45,182 nt of DNA from a virus. The notes under the pieces are model-generated. The model was given only the letters and a program-made list of their open reading frames with translations, was not told where the DNA came from and did no database searches. Shown piece by piece: positions 17,055 to 25,140 of the stretch (positions are counted from its first letter, which is position 1; every line of letters begins with the position of its first letter). A program made the position numbers and the translations under genes. Location of the stretch: positions 1-45,182 of IMG/VR virus record IMGVR_UViG_3300048912_000097; one strand, written 5' to 3'.

Positions 17055-17067
17055 TTAGGCTCTCCGA

Positions 17068-18024
17068 TCAGGTCAGATCCTTGATCAGGCCGTGGTAAAC
17101 CTGCGGGCCGTATTCGAGGCCGACCTCCCCGTAAAGCTGGTACTTGGTCGACGCGCCGGTCTTCGCGAGCGGCTCGACGAACAGGTGACCCTTGCCGGGG
17201 ATGGTGAGCCAGCGCGGCTGGCAGACCGACAGGTCAATCACGCCGATCTGGTGGGCAGGCCACCAGCGGTTCAGCACGACGCCGAAGGTGCCGAAGTCGG
17301 TCAGCACGGTGTCGATCGCGATGCCGCCGAGGGTCCGGCTCGGGGTGGGCCAGTTCAGCGAGGAGGTCGCGTACAGGTTCGACAGTGCGAGCTTCTGGTC
17401 CGGGCCGACCATCAGGACGGTCGTGTCGCCGTTCAGCGGCGAGCCCGCGGAGAACATGGCGCTCAGCGCGTTGTCGAGGATGCTCTTCGACAGGGCGCGG
17501 TTCGTGCCGCCGTTCGCGAAAAGGTTCGTGGTGATCGCGCCGATGATGCCCTGCGTGGTGCGCGCCGAGGCGTTCGTGCCGGGCTTCGCGTAGGTGCCGG
17601 ACAGGAACGACTTCTCGACGTCGACCGCGATCTTCCGCAGCTTCAGGCCGATCTGGTGCGACAGCTCGTCGACCACCGGGTTAGGCGCCTGGACGTTGAT
17701 GCCGCTGTGCAGGCCGGTCGCGGCTTCCTTCGTGTAGGAGACCTCAACCGATTCCTGGTGAATCTCGACGACGTTCGAGACGTTCGAGCGAGACACGCCG
17801 GAGGCGGTCGGCGCCGCGGCGCCCTCTACCTTGCTGTTGTTCGCTGAGGTCGACTCCAGGTCTTCGGTCTGCCACTCGAACTCGACGGTCGCGGCGGTTT
17901 CGCCGCCGCCGCTGAGGCCGCCGATCATCGACAGGAACGGAGTGTCAGACGGGGCCACGCTGTAGAGCTGGCCGGTGTAGTTGGGCAGGTTGAAAGTGGT
18001 TCCCAGCCCGGAAATGGTAGCCAT
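17068..18024 (-). CDS. Major capsid protein (SU10/DUF5309-like)
   Basis: A 318-residue protein (MATISGLGTTFNLPNYTGQL). The opening NYTGQLYSVAPSDTPFLSMIGG, the FEWQTEDLES strand, EIHQESVEVSYTKEAA and the late VLMVGPDQKLALSNLY match the HK97-fold family grouped as SU10-type or DUF5309 major capsid proteins. It follows a scaffold-like gene and is the shell subunit. Genes on both sides (scaffold, decoration) agree. Confidence 0.88.
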   Translation of the reverse strand: MATISGLGTTFNLPNYTGQLYSVAPSDTPFLSMIGGLSGGGETAATVEFEWQTEDLESTSANNSKVEGAAAPTASGVSRSNVSNVVEIHQESVEVSYTKEAATGLHSGINVQAPNPVVDELSHQIGLKLRKIAVDVEKSFLSGTYAKPGTNASARTTQGIIGAITTNLFANGGTNRALSKSILDNALSAMFSAGSPLNGDTTVLMVGPDQKLALSNLYATSSLNWPTPSRTLGGIAIDTVLTDFGTFGVVLNRWWPAHQIGVIDLSVCQPRWLTIPGKGHLFVEPLAKTGASTKYQLYGEVGLEYGPQVYHGLIKDLT

Positions 18025-18048
18025 CTAAGGCTTTCCTCTCGGTTACGC

Positions 18049-18067
18049 GCCGGGCTGGGAGCCCGGC
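18049..18067 (-). terminator. Hairpin between scaffold and capsid genes
   Basis: GCCGGGCT and AGCCCGGC form a perfect 8-bp stem with a GGG loop in the 46-nt scaffold-capsid gap. No clear U-run. It may stop scaffold transcripts partially or stabilise the capsid message. Confidence 0.4.
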
Positions 18068-18070
18068 GGG

Positions 18071-18784
18071 TCAGATTTGCTGTTGTGCCTGCGCCTGCGC
18101 TTGCGCGCTTTGCAGCGCGACGAGTTGCGCGGCCTTCAGGGCGCCTGCGAGCTTGTGGTCGCCTGCCTTCTCCGCGGCTTCGATCGCCTGCGCGGGCGTC
18201 AACTTGACGCCGTTCGCGTCCTGGCCCGGATTCGGTGCCGGGACTCGCGGCGTGTTCCCGCGCTTCAGGCCCGGATTGCCAGCCACTGCCTGCGCGATGG
18301 CGGCCGTGATGGCCTGCGAGTCGGACGGGTCGACGTCGGCGATGCTCTTCATGAACGAGCGCGAGTCGAGCAGCTTCGCCGGGTCGGCGTCGCCTGCCGC
18401 GTGAAAGACGGCCAGCTCGCGGCGCGCCTCAGCGGCCGATGACCGCTCCGACTCGATCTGCTTCGTCAGCTCCGCCGGATCGACCGGCGTGTCTGCGGGC
18501 TCCAGGCCGAGTGCCTGCGCGACCGTCTTCGTCAGCTCGTTACGAGCGTCCTCGGCGGCCTTCGTCTTCGCGTTCGTGCGAGCGGCTGCAGCTTCCTTGC
18601 GGGCGGCTGCGACCTCACCGAGGACGAACGCTTTCGTCGCGTCGTCCAGGCCCGCGAGGGACTCTTCGAGAGTCTTCGGTGCGGGCTTCTCGGCTGGCGC
18701 GGCAGGAGGGGCGTCAGGGGCCGCCGGGGCGCCCTGCTGTGCATCGCTGCCGAGTGTCTCTGTGGTTTCCGCGGGTGCGGTCAT
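18071..18784 (-). CDS. Scaffolding protein
   Basis: A 237-residue, Ala/Pro/Glu/Gln-rich, mostly helical protein. A disordered N-terminus (APAAPDAPPAAPAEKPAP), a long coiled helix (FVLGEVAAARKEAAAARTNA and following), and a Gln-rich end (QSAQAQAQAQQQI) are the usual look of a phage scaffold. It lies between portal and major capsid genes. It would direct capsid assembly and leave before DNA packaging. Confidence 0.83.
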   Translation of the reverse strand: MTAPAETTETLGSDAQQGAPAAPDAPPAAPAEKPAPKTLEESLAGLDDATKAFVLGEVAAARKEAAAARTNAKTKAAEDARNELTKTVAQALGLEPADTPVDPAELTKQIESERSSAAEARRELAVFHAAGDADPAKLLDSRSFMKSIADVDPSDSQAITAAIAQAVAGNPGLKRGNTPRVPAPNPGQDANGVKLTPAQAIEAAEKAGDHKLAGALKAAQLVALQSAQAQAQAQQQI

Positions 18785-18813
18785 ACGGACGGCCTCCAGG
18801 GTCGTCTAGGGGA

Positions 18814-18834
18814 CGCGCGCCTCCAGGGCGCGCG
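18814..18834 (-). terminator. Hairpin between portal and scaffold genes
   Basis: An 8-bp perfect stem (CGCGCGCC/GGCGCGCG) with a short loop lies in the 66-nt gap after the portal stop. There is no U-run; probably an attenuating or message-stabilising hairpin. Confidence 0.35.
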
Positions 18835-18850
18835 GGAAAAGAGGCGGCGC

Positions 18851-20377
18851 TTACTGCGCCGCGGGAGCGGGGTTACCGCCGGGGACAGCGTTCGCGGCGC
18901 TCGGGTTGGCCTGCTGTGCCTGTGCTGCAGCGGTCAGGTTCCCGACCGCGGCCGCGGCGCGCAGGTCGCGCGTCTCGACGTCGCTGCCGACGCTGGTAAC
19001 GAACTGGAGCGCCTGGTTCTTCTTGTTCTCCTCGGCGATGATCGAACGCTCGTGCGCGGAGAAGCCGACGCGCCTCAGGGCGACGTCGGAGCCGGGTGCG
19101 AGGTGGCCGACCTGCGTCAGCTTCGCGACGGCGTCAGACGCCCCGGTGAAGCTCAGCAGCTCGGGCGCGACCCAGTCGACGTGCAGGCGCTGGTACTGCT
19201 TCGGGAGGGTGCCGTCGCCCGCGTAACGCGCGGCGTCCTGCGCCACGCACGCGATCGTTCGGGACCAGCTCTTATGCACGCGCCTCGCGTGCCGGTCACG
19301 CCGCGATTCGGAGACCTGCATCGACTCCGCCGACACCGGGTTTCCGTCGTGGTAGAGGCCGAGATCCTGCGGAGTGGCGCGGAGGATGCCCGCGGCCTGC
19401 GCCGCGTACATCTCGATGACCTTCGTGAAGACGCTCGGGTCGTACGCCTGGAACTGGTGAACCTGCGGGAGCTGGCCGTCCTCGTCGCGCTTCAGCGCGA
19501 CCATGCGGGAGATGTACGTCTCCCACAGTGAGGCGGTCGTGCCGTCCTGCTTCTTGAATTGCGACTCGGACGCGCCGAGGATCGCCTTCTGCGGTACCGA
19601 GTAGAACTCTCCGGCCGCGTCGAGGTTCAGCAGGGTACGAACGGCGGCGTCGATGATGTTGCGCAGCTCCGGCACGATCGCCGAGCGGCCGTCGCGGTCG
19701 TTCGACTCGGCCGAGTAGGCGAGCCGGTGAACCGGCGGCCGCTGGCCGTGCGTGTCGCGCGCCTCGGGGTGCCAGACACCCTTGTCGTCCATCGACAGCG
19801 TGACGGTCTCGCCGGTCTTGTACAGCGTCGCCCACAGCGTGCCGTCAAGCCAGTACGTCTGCCACGCGTTGCGGACGAGCGTCTTCGTGTCGTATTCCGC
19901 GATGATGTTCAGCGGCGACTCGGCGGTGATCTTCACCGGGCCTGCGTCGTCGTCATCGCTCGACCCGACGATCAGCCAGCCGCGGCCCTTCACGAACGCG
20001 TCGAGCACGGCGAGCGGAAGCTCGCCGTCGAGGCCCGCCAGGTCGAGGATCTCGGCGAGAGCCTTGTCGACCTGATTCTCTCCGGCGACGCGCACACCGT
20101 CGACGACGGTGCGCTCGACGTACGGGTCGACGGCGAGGCGCGTCCAGCCGAGGACGCGGCGAAGACCCTGCAGCTCGGGCGGTAGCGCGATGCTCAGGTT
20201 CGTTATCGCCTGCTCGGCGTGGTAGTACGCGGTCGTCAGTTCCATGTCATAGCGGAGCCTGAACGCCTTGTGCTGCAGTCGCGCGACGATCGCGTTCTCC
20301 TCGTCGGAGAGCACGCCCAGCGTCGACAGGTACAACGTCGGGTTGAATGGCTGGCCGAGATCAAGGGGAGTCGTCAC
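18851..20377 (-). CDS. Portal protein (SPP1 gp6-like)
   Basis: A 508-residue protein from GTG 20377. Recognisable features are the N-terminal AFRLRYDMELTTAYYHAEQA helix, the LRRVLGWTRLAVDPYVERTVVDGV segment, a beta wing with ITAESPLNIIAEYD, and the helical stem with YAAQAAGILRATPQDLGLY and SRRDRHARRVHKSW. These are the hallmarks of SPP1-type portals. It forms the dodecameric DNA gate docked by the terminase encoded just upstream. The C-terminal tail is Ala/Gln/Pro-rich. Confidence 0.9.
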   Translation of the reverse strand: MTTPLDLGQPFNPTLYLSTLGVLSDEENAIVARLQHKAFRLRYDMELTTAYYHAEQAITNLSIALPPELQGLRRVLGWTRLAVDPYVERTVVDGVRVAGENQVDKALAEILDLAGLDGELPLAVLDAFVKGRGWLIVGSSDDDDAGPVKITAESPLNIIAEYDTKTLVRNAWQTYWLDGTLWATLYKTGETVTLSMDDKGVWHPEARDTHGQRPPVHRLAYSAESNDRDGRSAIVPELRNIIDAAVRTLLNLDAAGEFYSVPQKAILGASESQFKKQDGTTASLWETYISRMVALKRDEDGQLPQVHQFQAYDPSVFTKVIEMYAAQAAGILRATPQDLGLYHDGNPVSAESMQVSESRRDRHARRVHKSWSRTIACVAQDAARYAGDGTLPKQYQRLHVDWVAPELLSFTGASDAVAKLTQVGHLAPGSDVALRRVGFSAHERSIIAEENKKNQALQFVTSVGSDVETRDLRAAAAVGNLTAAAQAQQANPSAANAVPGGNPAPAAQ

Positions 20378-20386
20378 CTAATCCCC

Positions 20387-22156
20387 CTATCCCATAACGA
20401 TTACGGAGCCGTCAGACGGCGTACCCTTGCCTGTTCCGATTTCAGAAAGGAGCCACGAGCGCCACATCATGCGCGCCCCGGCAGCACAGACCGCGAGGTC
20501 GATCTTCTTGCGCGATTCCCGGTTATCTTTCCGCATGGAAACGCCGAATTTGTTCGGCGCGGCCTTCGCGGCGGTCAAATGCTGGCGCAGCCAGCCCGAT
20601 TTCGCGAACCGAAACGTGCCCTCGGTGATGTCTGTGTCGAGTTGCTCGACTGCGGCCGTGAACAGGGCTTGATGGGTTGGCGTGGACATGTCCCACGCGA
20701 CTGCATGCTGCCTGTCGCCGCCCTTGACGGCCCAAAGCTTCAGCCGTCGGCCGTGATCCTTCGCCCACTGGTCACACATCGGCCACCAGAAGCGCTCATC
20801 ACCGGCCGCAGCGTCGTCTTTCAGGTGCGACGGGTCGAACCAGAGGCCGACGACGCGGAATCGCGCGAATGCGGCCGCGAGATCGACTTCGAGGGCCATT
20901 CTGTCGACGATCTGGCCCTTTTTCGGCTGCTGGACGTGCAGAACCTGCGCCAGACCGGCCTTATTGACCGCTACGAGTCCGGTCGCGTCGTCCGACTTCG
21001 AGCCGTCGCCGAAAATCACGACCTGCTCGCCGTCGTTTATACGCTCGTCGACCTCGCACCGGCCGATCGCGAGCGCGTCGAAGCGCGCGTCGGCCTGCGA
21101 AACGACTTGGTTGTACCACTTGCGGCGCGATTCCGACGCCGCGTTCGACGGATTCATGATCGAAGCGACGATTCGCCGCGTCGACAGCCAAGTCGCGTCA
21201 CCGCGGACGGCGTCGAGCACGTCCGGAGCGTCCTCCGCGGTTAGCGGAGCCTCCGGCGGCGCCTCGACAGAGTCGTACATGACGCCGTACTCGACCGCCG
21301 CGTCGACTTCGAGCTGCGTCGACTCCCATGCCTCGCGCTGCTTCTCGCCGACCGACTCGTCGCCGGGCCGGAAGGCGTTGCAGATCGCCAGCATGCGCGC
21401 GGCGCCGTCTTCCGACTTCGCCGCGTTGCCCTCGATCGCGCCCCACATATCCGGGCCGCTGTTCGAGGCGTTCCAGTTCTGGATCTCGTTCGGGATGACG
21501 AGCGTCGCCCGGCCACCCTCGACTGATAGCGGGTTGTTCGTGATCGCCTGAACCTGGCGGGAGTCGCCCATCGCCCAGACGTTCAGCTTCCCGACCTGTA
21601 TGCCGAACTCGCGGCGCGTCTCGGCGGGCACGAGGGACGGGAAAAGCTTCATCGTGTTCTGTGTCTGTTCCTGCGACACGGCGACACACTGAACCCACGC
21701 GTTCGGCTCGTCGCGGCCGACCGGGCGGTCGCCGTCGAACCGGTCGAACGCGACCGGGCCGCACAGCGCCGCCATCGACACGCACGCCGCGAGCGGATCC
21801 TTGCCCCAGCCCTTCAGCCGCTGCAGGATCGCCGAGTGGTTCAGCCAGAAGCCCTCAGGGTCGATCGCGTAATACCAGAGGACGAACCGGGCCTGCTCCA
21901 GCGTGAATTGCCACGGCTGGCCGCGCTTGTCGCGCAGCCAGTAGCCGCACCACGCGAGGACGCCCCACCCGAGCGTCAGCTCAGGCAGCACCCACGCGCC
22001 GTGCTCGTAGCGCCACGTCGGGCCGATCAGCACCGGCCGCCACTTCAGGCCGACCGGCGGCGCGGAGCGCGCCAGCTCGTCGCGATACCAGTTCTCGATT
22101 TCGCGCAGCTCGGCGTCTCGGCTTGGGAGGAGTGTCGCCGCGCGGCTACGCGCCAC
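20387..22156 (-). CDS. Terminase large subunit
   Basis: A 589-residue DNA-packaging motor from GTG 22156, overlapping the small subunit by 11 nt. The ATPase half has the deviant P-loop LQRLKGWGKD (residues 111-120), a form seen in many actinobacteriophage terminases, and a Walker-B-like VIPNE near 220. The nuclease half shows FGDGSKSDD (383-390), FDPSHLKDD and KIDLAVCAAGA as candidate metal-binding acids of the RNase-H-like fold. It packages DNA into the portal. Confidence 0.92.
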   Translation of the reverse strand: MARSRAATLLPSRDAELREIENWYRDELARSAPPVGLKWRPVLIGPTWRYEHGAWVLPELTLGWGVLAWCGYWLRDKRGQPWQFTLEQARFVLWYYAIDPEGFWLNHSAILQRLKGWGKDPLAACVSMAALCGPVAFDRFDGDRPVGRDEPNAWVQCVAVSQEQTQNTMKLFPSLVPAETRREFGIQVGKLNVWAMGDSRQVQAITNNPLSVEGGRATLVIPNEIQNWNASNSGPDMWGAIEGNAAKSEDGAARMLAICNAFRPGDESVGEKQREAWESTQLEVDAAVEYGVMYDSVEAPPEAPLTAEDAPDVLDAVRGDATWLSTRRIVASIMNPSNAASESRRKWYNQVVSQADARFDALAIGRCEVDERINDGEQVVIFGDGSKSDDATGLVAVNKAGLAQVLHVQQPKKGQIVDRMALEVDLAAAFARFRVVGLWFDPSHLKDDAAAGDERFWWPMCDQWAKDHGRRLKLWAVKGGDRQHAVAWDMSTPTHQALFTAAVEQLDTDITEGTFRFAKSGWLRQHLTAAKAAPNKFGVSMRKDNRESRKKIDLAVCAAGARMMWRSWLLSEIGTGKGTPSDGSVIVMG

Positions 22157-22535
22157 GCTTCGCCCAGCGGGCGTTCGCGGCGGCGCGGTTCGCGACCGAG
22201 CGCGGCTTCTCGCCGGTCACGGGCGCGGCGTCGTCGGGCAGCTTCAGCGCGCGGAGAAGGCCAGCCAGGGTCGCGCGGTGTTGCCGCACCTCGGCTACCA
22301 GCGGGTTGATCACGTCCTGACCCATCGAGCCGCGTGTAAACAGCTTCCCGGCGGTCATTTGATCATTGAGCGCGGTCTGTAGCTGTTCGATTAGATCGGC
22401 CTCACGGGCGGCGTCCTCGACTACTCTCCGCTCATCCGCACGCAGCGAATAGCCTTCGGTGATGCCCTTCCAGAGGGCGCGACCGGCCGGGCCGAGCTTG
22501 CTCGGAGCCTTCAGAGCAGGAATATTTGCGGTCAA
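22146..22535 (-). CDS. Terminase small subunit
   Basis: A 129-residue protein. TTG 22535 is preferred: GGAGG lies 6 nt upstream and the product begins MTANIPALKAPSKLGPAGRA, the usual beginning of this family. Frame-open sequence further upstream is arginine-rich and unlike the family. A helical core (DLIEQLQTALND, VAEVRQHRATLAGLLRALKL) and a basic tail (RSVANRAAANARWAKRG) for DNA contact follow. It is encoded directly before the large subunit. A 130-nt non-coding gap precedes it and holds a 14-bp palindrome. Confidence 0.8.
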   Translation of the reverse strand: MTANIPALKAPSKLGPAGRALWKGITEGYSLRADERRVVEDAAREADLIEQLQTALNDQMTAGKLFTRGSMGQDVINPLVAEVRQHRATLAGLLRALKLPDDAAPVTGEKPRSVANRAAANARWAKRGA

Positions 22536-22586
22536 GGTGGCCTCCAGGGCCGTCGAGGGCCACCTGGACCCTAAAAATTCCGGTTT

Positions 22587-22600
22587 TGTTGCATGCAACA
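22587..22600. promoter_or_regulatory. 14-bp palindrome upstream of terS
   Basis: TGTTGCATGCAACA is perfectly self-complementary and lies in an AT-richer stretch (CTAAAAATTCCGGTTTTG) between the HNH gene and terS. It is a candidate operator controlling entry into the packaging and structural genes; no partner is known. Confidence 0.4.
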
Positions 22601-22665
22601 TGACGCGTGCCAACTCAACGGTCAGGGGTGGCATGGCGATGGGGGGACTCCCCCCACCCGACCGG

Positions 22666-22956
22666 TCACCCTCTGTGACTGCGGCGCGGTGCGGCTGTTC
22701 TATTTGGGTGCGGCTCCGGTGCGCGACGCCAGCGTGCGGCGCTGCGGGTACCACCCTCCGAGACATTGCAGTGTGCGTGGGACGGTCCTAGATATAACGA
22801 CCTATCGGCGTCGTCGTGGTCGAGGTGCCACGCTGACTCGGGGTGTATCCATTGACCGCAGCGGGCGCAGTGCGCTTCGCCGTCGGCTACATGCCTGGCT
22901 ATGGCACGGCGCTTCGCCTGGTGCCGGGCACCATATCCTCGCTCGGCCGTGGTCAT
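22666..22956 (-). CDS. HNH endonuclease
   Basis: A 96-residue protein. GYGARHQAKRRAIARHV, the CARCG cysteine pair, WHLDHDDADRSLYLGPSHAHCN with the HNH histidines and the second zinc cysteine are the signature of the small phage HNH nucleases that lie next to terS and are needed for cos or packaging cleavage in HK97-like phages. ATG 22956 overlaps the previous stop (ATGA). The C-terminal ~20 residues are basic. Confidence 0.9.
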   Translation of the reverse strand: MTTAERGYGARHQAKRRAIARHVADGEAHCARCGQWIHPESAWHLDHDDADRSLYLGPSHAHCNVSEGGTRSAARWRRAPEPHPNRTAAPRRSHRG

Positions 22957-23273
22957 GCCGTGAGGTAGGCGACGAGGAGGGGGTTAGCGCGCAGTGCTAG
23001 CAGGATGGCGGGGGCTAGCGTGCTGATCACGCGTTCTTCGGCGGCTTCGTCGAGGCCGTGTGTGGCTGTGCCGCCACACTCATGCAGTGCAGCGTGCATC
23101 ACTTCGTGCAGCAGTGTGCCGCGTGCAGAGTGTTCGCTCTGAGCGGGGTCTATGTCTATGCGGGCATGATCCTGTCGGCATATGCCGTACGCGCCATCAA
23201 GGGCCTTGCGCTTGACCTTGTAGGCGGCGCCGTTGACGTACACCTTCCGCGGCATAAGGGCCTCTGAAGACAT
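22953..23273 (-). CDS. HExxH zinc-protease-like protein
   Basis: A 106-residue protein with TLLHEVMHAALHE (H56, E57, H60), a classic zinc-metallopeptidase helix. The preceding strand (ARIDIDPAQ) matches small phage peptidases of the IrrE/SprT-like type. ATG 23273 has GGAGG 6 nt upstream; ATG 23255 is a weaker alternative. It is coupled to the HNH gene. The target is unknown; proteolysis of a repressor or host factor is a possibility only. Confidence 0.7.
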   Translation of the reverse strand: MSSEALMPRKVYVNGAAYKVKRKALDGAYGICRQDHARIDIDPAQSEHSARGTLLHEVMHAALHECGGTATHGLDEAAEERVISTLAPAILLALRANPLLVAYLTA

Positions 23274-23297
23274 TCAGGGCCTCCGCGTGTGGTGAGG

Positions 23298-23385
23298 TGT
23301 GCTCGGCGGCCTCAGCCGGAGCCAGTCGCGCGCCAACACCCGCCAGAGGGGCGCACCGGTCATCGAACGGCGAGGCCGCCGAGCA
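23298..23385 (-). ncRNA. Long inverted repeat, possible structured RNA
   Basis: In the 118-nt gap between two minus-strand genes, TGCTCGGCGGCCTC (23298-23311) and GAGGCCGCCGAGCA (23372-23385) pair perfectly over 14 bp. The enclosed 60 nt can form at least one inner stem (GCGCC with GGCGC). This is much longer than a plain terminator loop and has no U-run. It may be a structured leader or processing element. Listed from base pairing only. Confidence 0.35.
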
Positions 23386-23391
23386 CGTCTG

Positions 23392-23937
23392 TTAGCTGGT
23401 CTTCCAGCCGTCTTCGAGGTTCCACTTGCGCCAGTCGGCGGGCGTGCAGAGCCGCTCGTGATGCGCGCCGGGGTGCGGCACGTTCTCGGCGGCGTAGAGC
23501 CATGCGGCGTACGAGCTGCAGACGTAGTGACCTTCGCGGCCGTACGTCTTCCACTGCTCGTCGGCGAACTTCACGTTCGGGTCGACCGACTGCGCGGCGT
23601 CCATCGCGATGCCCTGCCAGTCGTACGCGGCGCCGAGGACGGTTTTCATGCGTACGGCGAGGCGTGCTCGGGTCGCGTCGTCGATGGGCTGGTCGTGGTT
23701 GCTGCAGGAGTACGGCGAGTGGATGTACTTGCGCATGTCGACCCAGCCGACGCCGCCGGGGCGCCCTTCGATGCCCCACGGGATCAGCTTCGCGTCGTAG
23801 TGAGACATGACGGCGACGTGCTGGTCGTCGGACGGCAGGCCGCGGAGCGCGGCGCCGATCGCGATCAGCTTGCCTGCGAGGCCGCCACCTTTGACGGCCC
23901 ACACTTCGCCGGGCAGGAGGGTCGGCGCAGCGGTCAC
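23392..23937 (-). CDS. Papain-like (NlpC/P60 or YiiX-type) hydrolase
   Basis: A 181-residue protein. GTG 23937 is chosen because AGGAGG lies just upstream. It reads LLPGEVWAVKGGGLAGKLI, QHVAVMSHYD with a candidate His, YSCSNHD, and YVCSSYAAWLYAAE with a candidate catalytic Cys, the order of permuted papain-like (YiiX/NlpC-P60) enzymes. Such enzymes cut peptide or amide bonds in cell wall or lipids. It is not in the lysis module but upstream of the packaging genes; no signal peptide. Substrate is uncertain. Confidence 0.6.
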   Translation of the reverse strand: MTAAPTLLPGEVWAVKGGGLAGKLIAIGAALRGLPSDDQHVAVMSHYDAKLIPWGIEGRPGGVGWVDMRKYIHSPYSCSNHDQPIDDATRARLAVRMKTVLGAAYDWQGIAMDAAQSVDPNVKFADEQWKTYGREGHYVCSSYAAWLYAAENVPHPGAHHERLCTPADWRKWNLEDGWKTS

Positions 23938-23961
23938 GGTGGCCTCCTGGCTCGGAACGTG

Positions 23962-23992
23962 AAAAGCCCCAGCAGGCCCGGAGGCCGCTGGG
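23962..23992 (-). terminator. Intrinsic terminator after the 24091-24432 gene
   Basis: On the minus strand CCCAGC and GCTGGG plus an inner GCC/GGC pair fold around TCCG, followed by GCTTTTC. This is a good Rho-independent terminator and closes the single-gene unit whose promoter is at 24433-24480. The gap 23938-24090 is otherwise without genes. Confidence 0.7.
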
Positions 23993-24090
23993 AGCAAGTT
24001 GGGGAGGGTCGTACGCCGCTTCGTTCGTTGCGCGCGTTATGGCGCCCTCTACTGGTAGCTAACTCAGCGCGCCTGGCGCTCAGCGTTTAC

Positions 24091-24432
24091 TCACATCGAG
24101 TAGGTTGCCCACCGGTCGCGGACCCACGCGCCGGGGCCGTTGACGACGAGGTTCGCGCCCTGCGCGATCGCCATCACAGCGTCGCCGTGACGCTTCGAGG
24201 CGTAGAGCGTGTGACCGTTGGCCGTCTCGACCGCGGCGAAGTTCGCAACCCACGCGTACGTCTTCGGCGCCGGGGCGAAGCCGAGCACCTTGCGCGCGCA
24301 GCCGGAGCCGATCTCCTGGCCGTCGGAGAGGATGAAGATCCAGCGCAGGCCCTCGCGGTCGCAGTGGCGGCAAGTGCCGTCGCCCTCGCGGTCCTCGATC
24401 TTCTCGATGGTGAGGGTCTGCGTCTGCGTCAT
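24091..24432 (-). CDS. Zinc-finger-type protein with its own leaderless promoter
   Basis: A 113-residue protein (MTQTQTLTIEKIED) with CRHCD at about 21-25 and a later GSGCARKVLGF, suggesting a small zinc or iron site, then IFILSDGQEIGSG and an Ala-rich end. There is no Shine-Dalgarno; the ATG is 6 nt after a predicted -10 and so lies at the expected transcript start. With its terminator at 23962-23992 it is a stand-alone unit inside the leftward gene block. Function unknown. Confidence 0.7.
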   Translation of the reverse strand: MTQTQTLTIEKIEDREGDGTCRHCDREGLRWIFILSDGQEIGSGCARKVLGFAPAPKTYAWVANFAAVETANGHTLYASKRHGDAVMAIAQGANLVVNGPGAWVRDRWATYSM

Positions 24433-24480
24433 GTAAGAATCATCGCATGGCCCTTACGAGCATGCAAGTGTTTACACGCA
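24430..24480 (-). promoter_or_regulatory. Leaderless promoter, class A (GTGTAAAC type)
   Basis: Minus strand: GTGTAAAC (24477-24470), then TTGCAT (-35, 24467-24462), 17 nt, GATGAT (-10, 24444-24439), 6 nt, ATG (24432). Nearly the same ~45 nt occur on the plus strand before 42004, including CGTAAGGG and TGCGATGATTCT. Confidence 0.7.
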
Positions 24481-24487
24481 AGAATGT

Positions 24488-24961
24488 TCATGCGGCGGAC
24501 AGCCGGGTCGTGTCCGGCGCCGACGCGCCGTCGTGGATCCCGACCCACCAGTTCGGATTAGCCCGCCACCATTCGTGACCGGCGACGCCGTCGGCGTGGT
24601 ACTCCAGCTCCTCGCGCAGCTCGACGAAGAACGTCGACGTACCCTCGTCCGGCCCGGCGGGCGTGTTCGCCCCGGTGAGAGGCGGCAACGGCGACGCCTT
24701 CCAATCGTCGGCCGGGTCGATCAGGGCGCCGTCGCCGTCGAGGCGCTCGTGCATCATCGCGACGTAGTCGGCGGACATGCCGCGCGACGTGTAGTCGTTC
24801 AGAACGTCGACGATGTCCTCGCGCCGGGCACGCCGAGCACGGTCGCGTTCGCGTTGCTTCGCGAGCGCCCGTTCGCGGCGGCACGCGGGGCAGTAGGCCG
24901 TCGCGCGTCGTACCGCCTGCTCGTACAGCTCGCCGCACTCTGCGCACGGGTAGGTGGTCAC
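24488..24961 (-). CDS. Zinc-ribbon protein, unknown function
   Basis: A 157-residue protein from GTG 24961 (GTGA overlap). It starts with two CxxC pairs (CAECG, CPACRR), a highly basic helix (ERALAKQRERDRARRARRED) and an acidic, Trp-rich C-terminal half (HEWWRANPNWWVGIHDG). DNA or RNA binding through the N-terminus is likely. It ends the run of small genes before the isolated promoter unit. Confidence 0.6.
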   Translation of the reverse strand: MTTYPCAECGELYEQAVRRATAYCPACRRERALAKQRERDRARRARREDIVDVLNDYTSRGMSADYVAMMHERLDGDGALIDPADDWKASPLPPLTGANTPAGPDEGTSTFFVELREELEYHADGVAGHEWWRANPNWWVGIHDGASAPDTTRLSAA

Positions 24962-25140
24962 GGCATCGGCCGACGCGCCGCGAGCTGTAGCGCCGTCTCC
25001 AGGTCGCGTATGAGCTGACGCACCGCGGCGGGCGGCAGGCCGTGAAGGTCGTACATCTGATGGTTGTGCTTCATGTGGATGTGGATTCTGCCGTCGAGCT
25101 GAGCTGAAACGTCGATGGTCAGATTTCCGTCTGTGATCAT
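24958..25140 (-). CDS. Small His-rich protein, unknown function
   Basis: A 60-residue protein starting MITDGNLTIDVSAQLDG, with GRIHIHMKHNHQMYDLHG in the middle and a helical end (VRQLIRDLETALQLAARR). ATG 25140 makes an ATGA overlap with the upstream gene and its own stop overlaps the next start, so it is part of a tightly coupled series. The His cluster could bind metal. No family is recognised. Confidence 0.6.
   Translation of the reverse strand: MITDGNLTIDVSAQLDGRIHIHMKHNHQMYDLHGLPPAAVRQLIRDLETALQLAARRPMP

Noticed and set aside
22536-22766. N-terminal extension of the terminase small subunit to 22766
   Set aside because: It would overlap the HNH gene by about 100 nt and is unlike the family; TTG 22535 has a strong ribosome site and the expected N-terminus.
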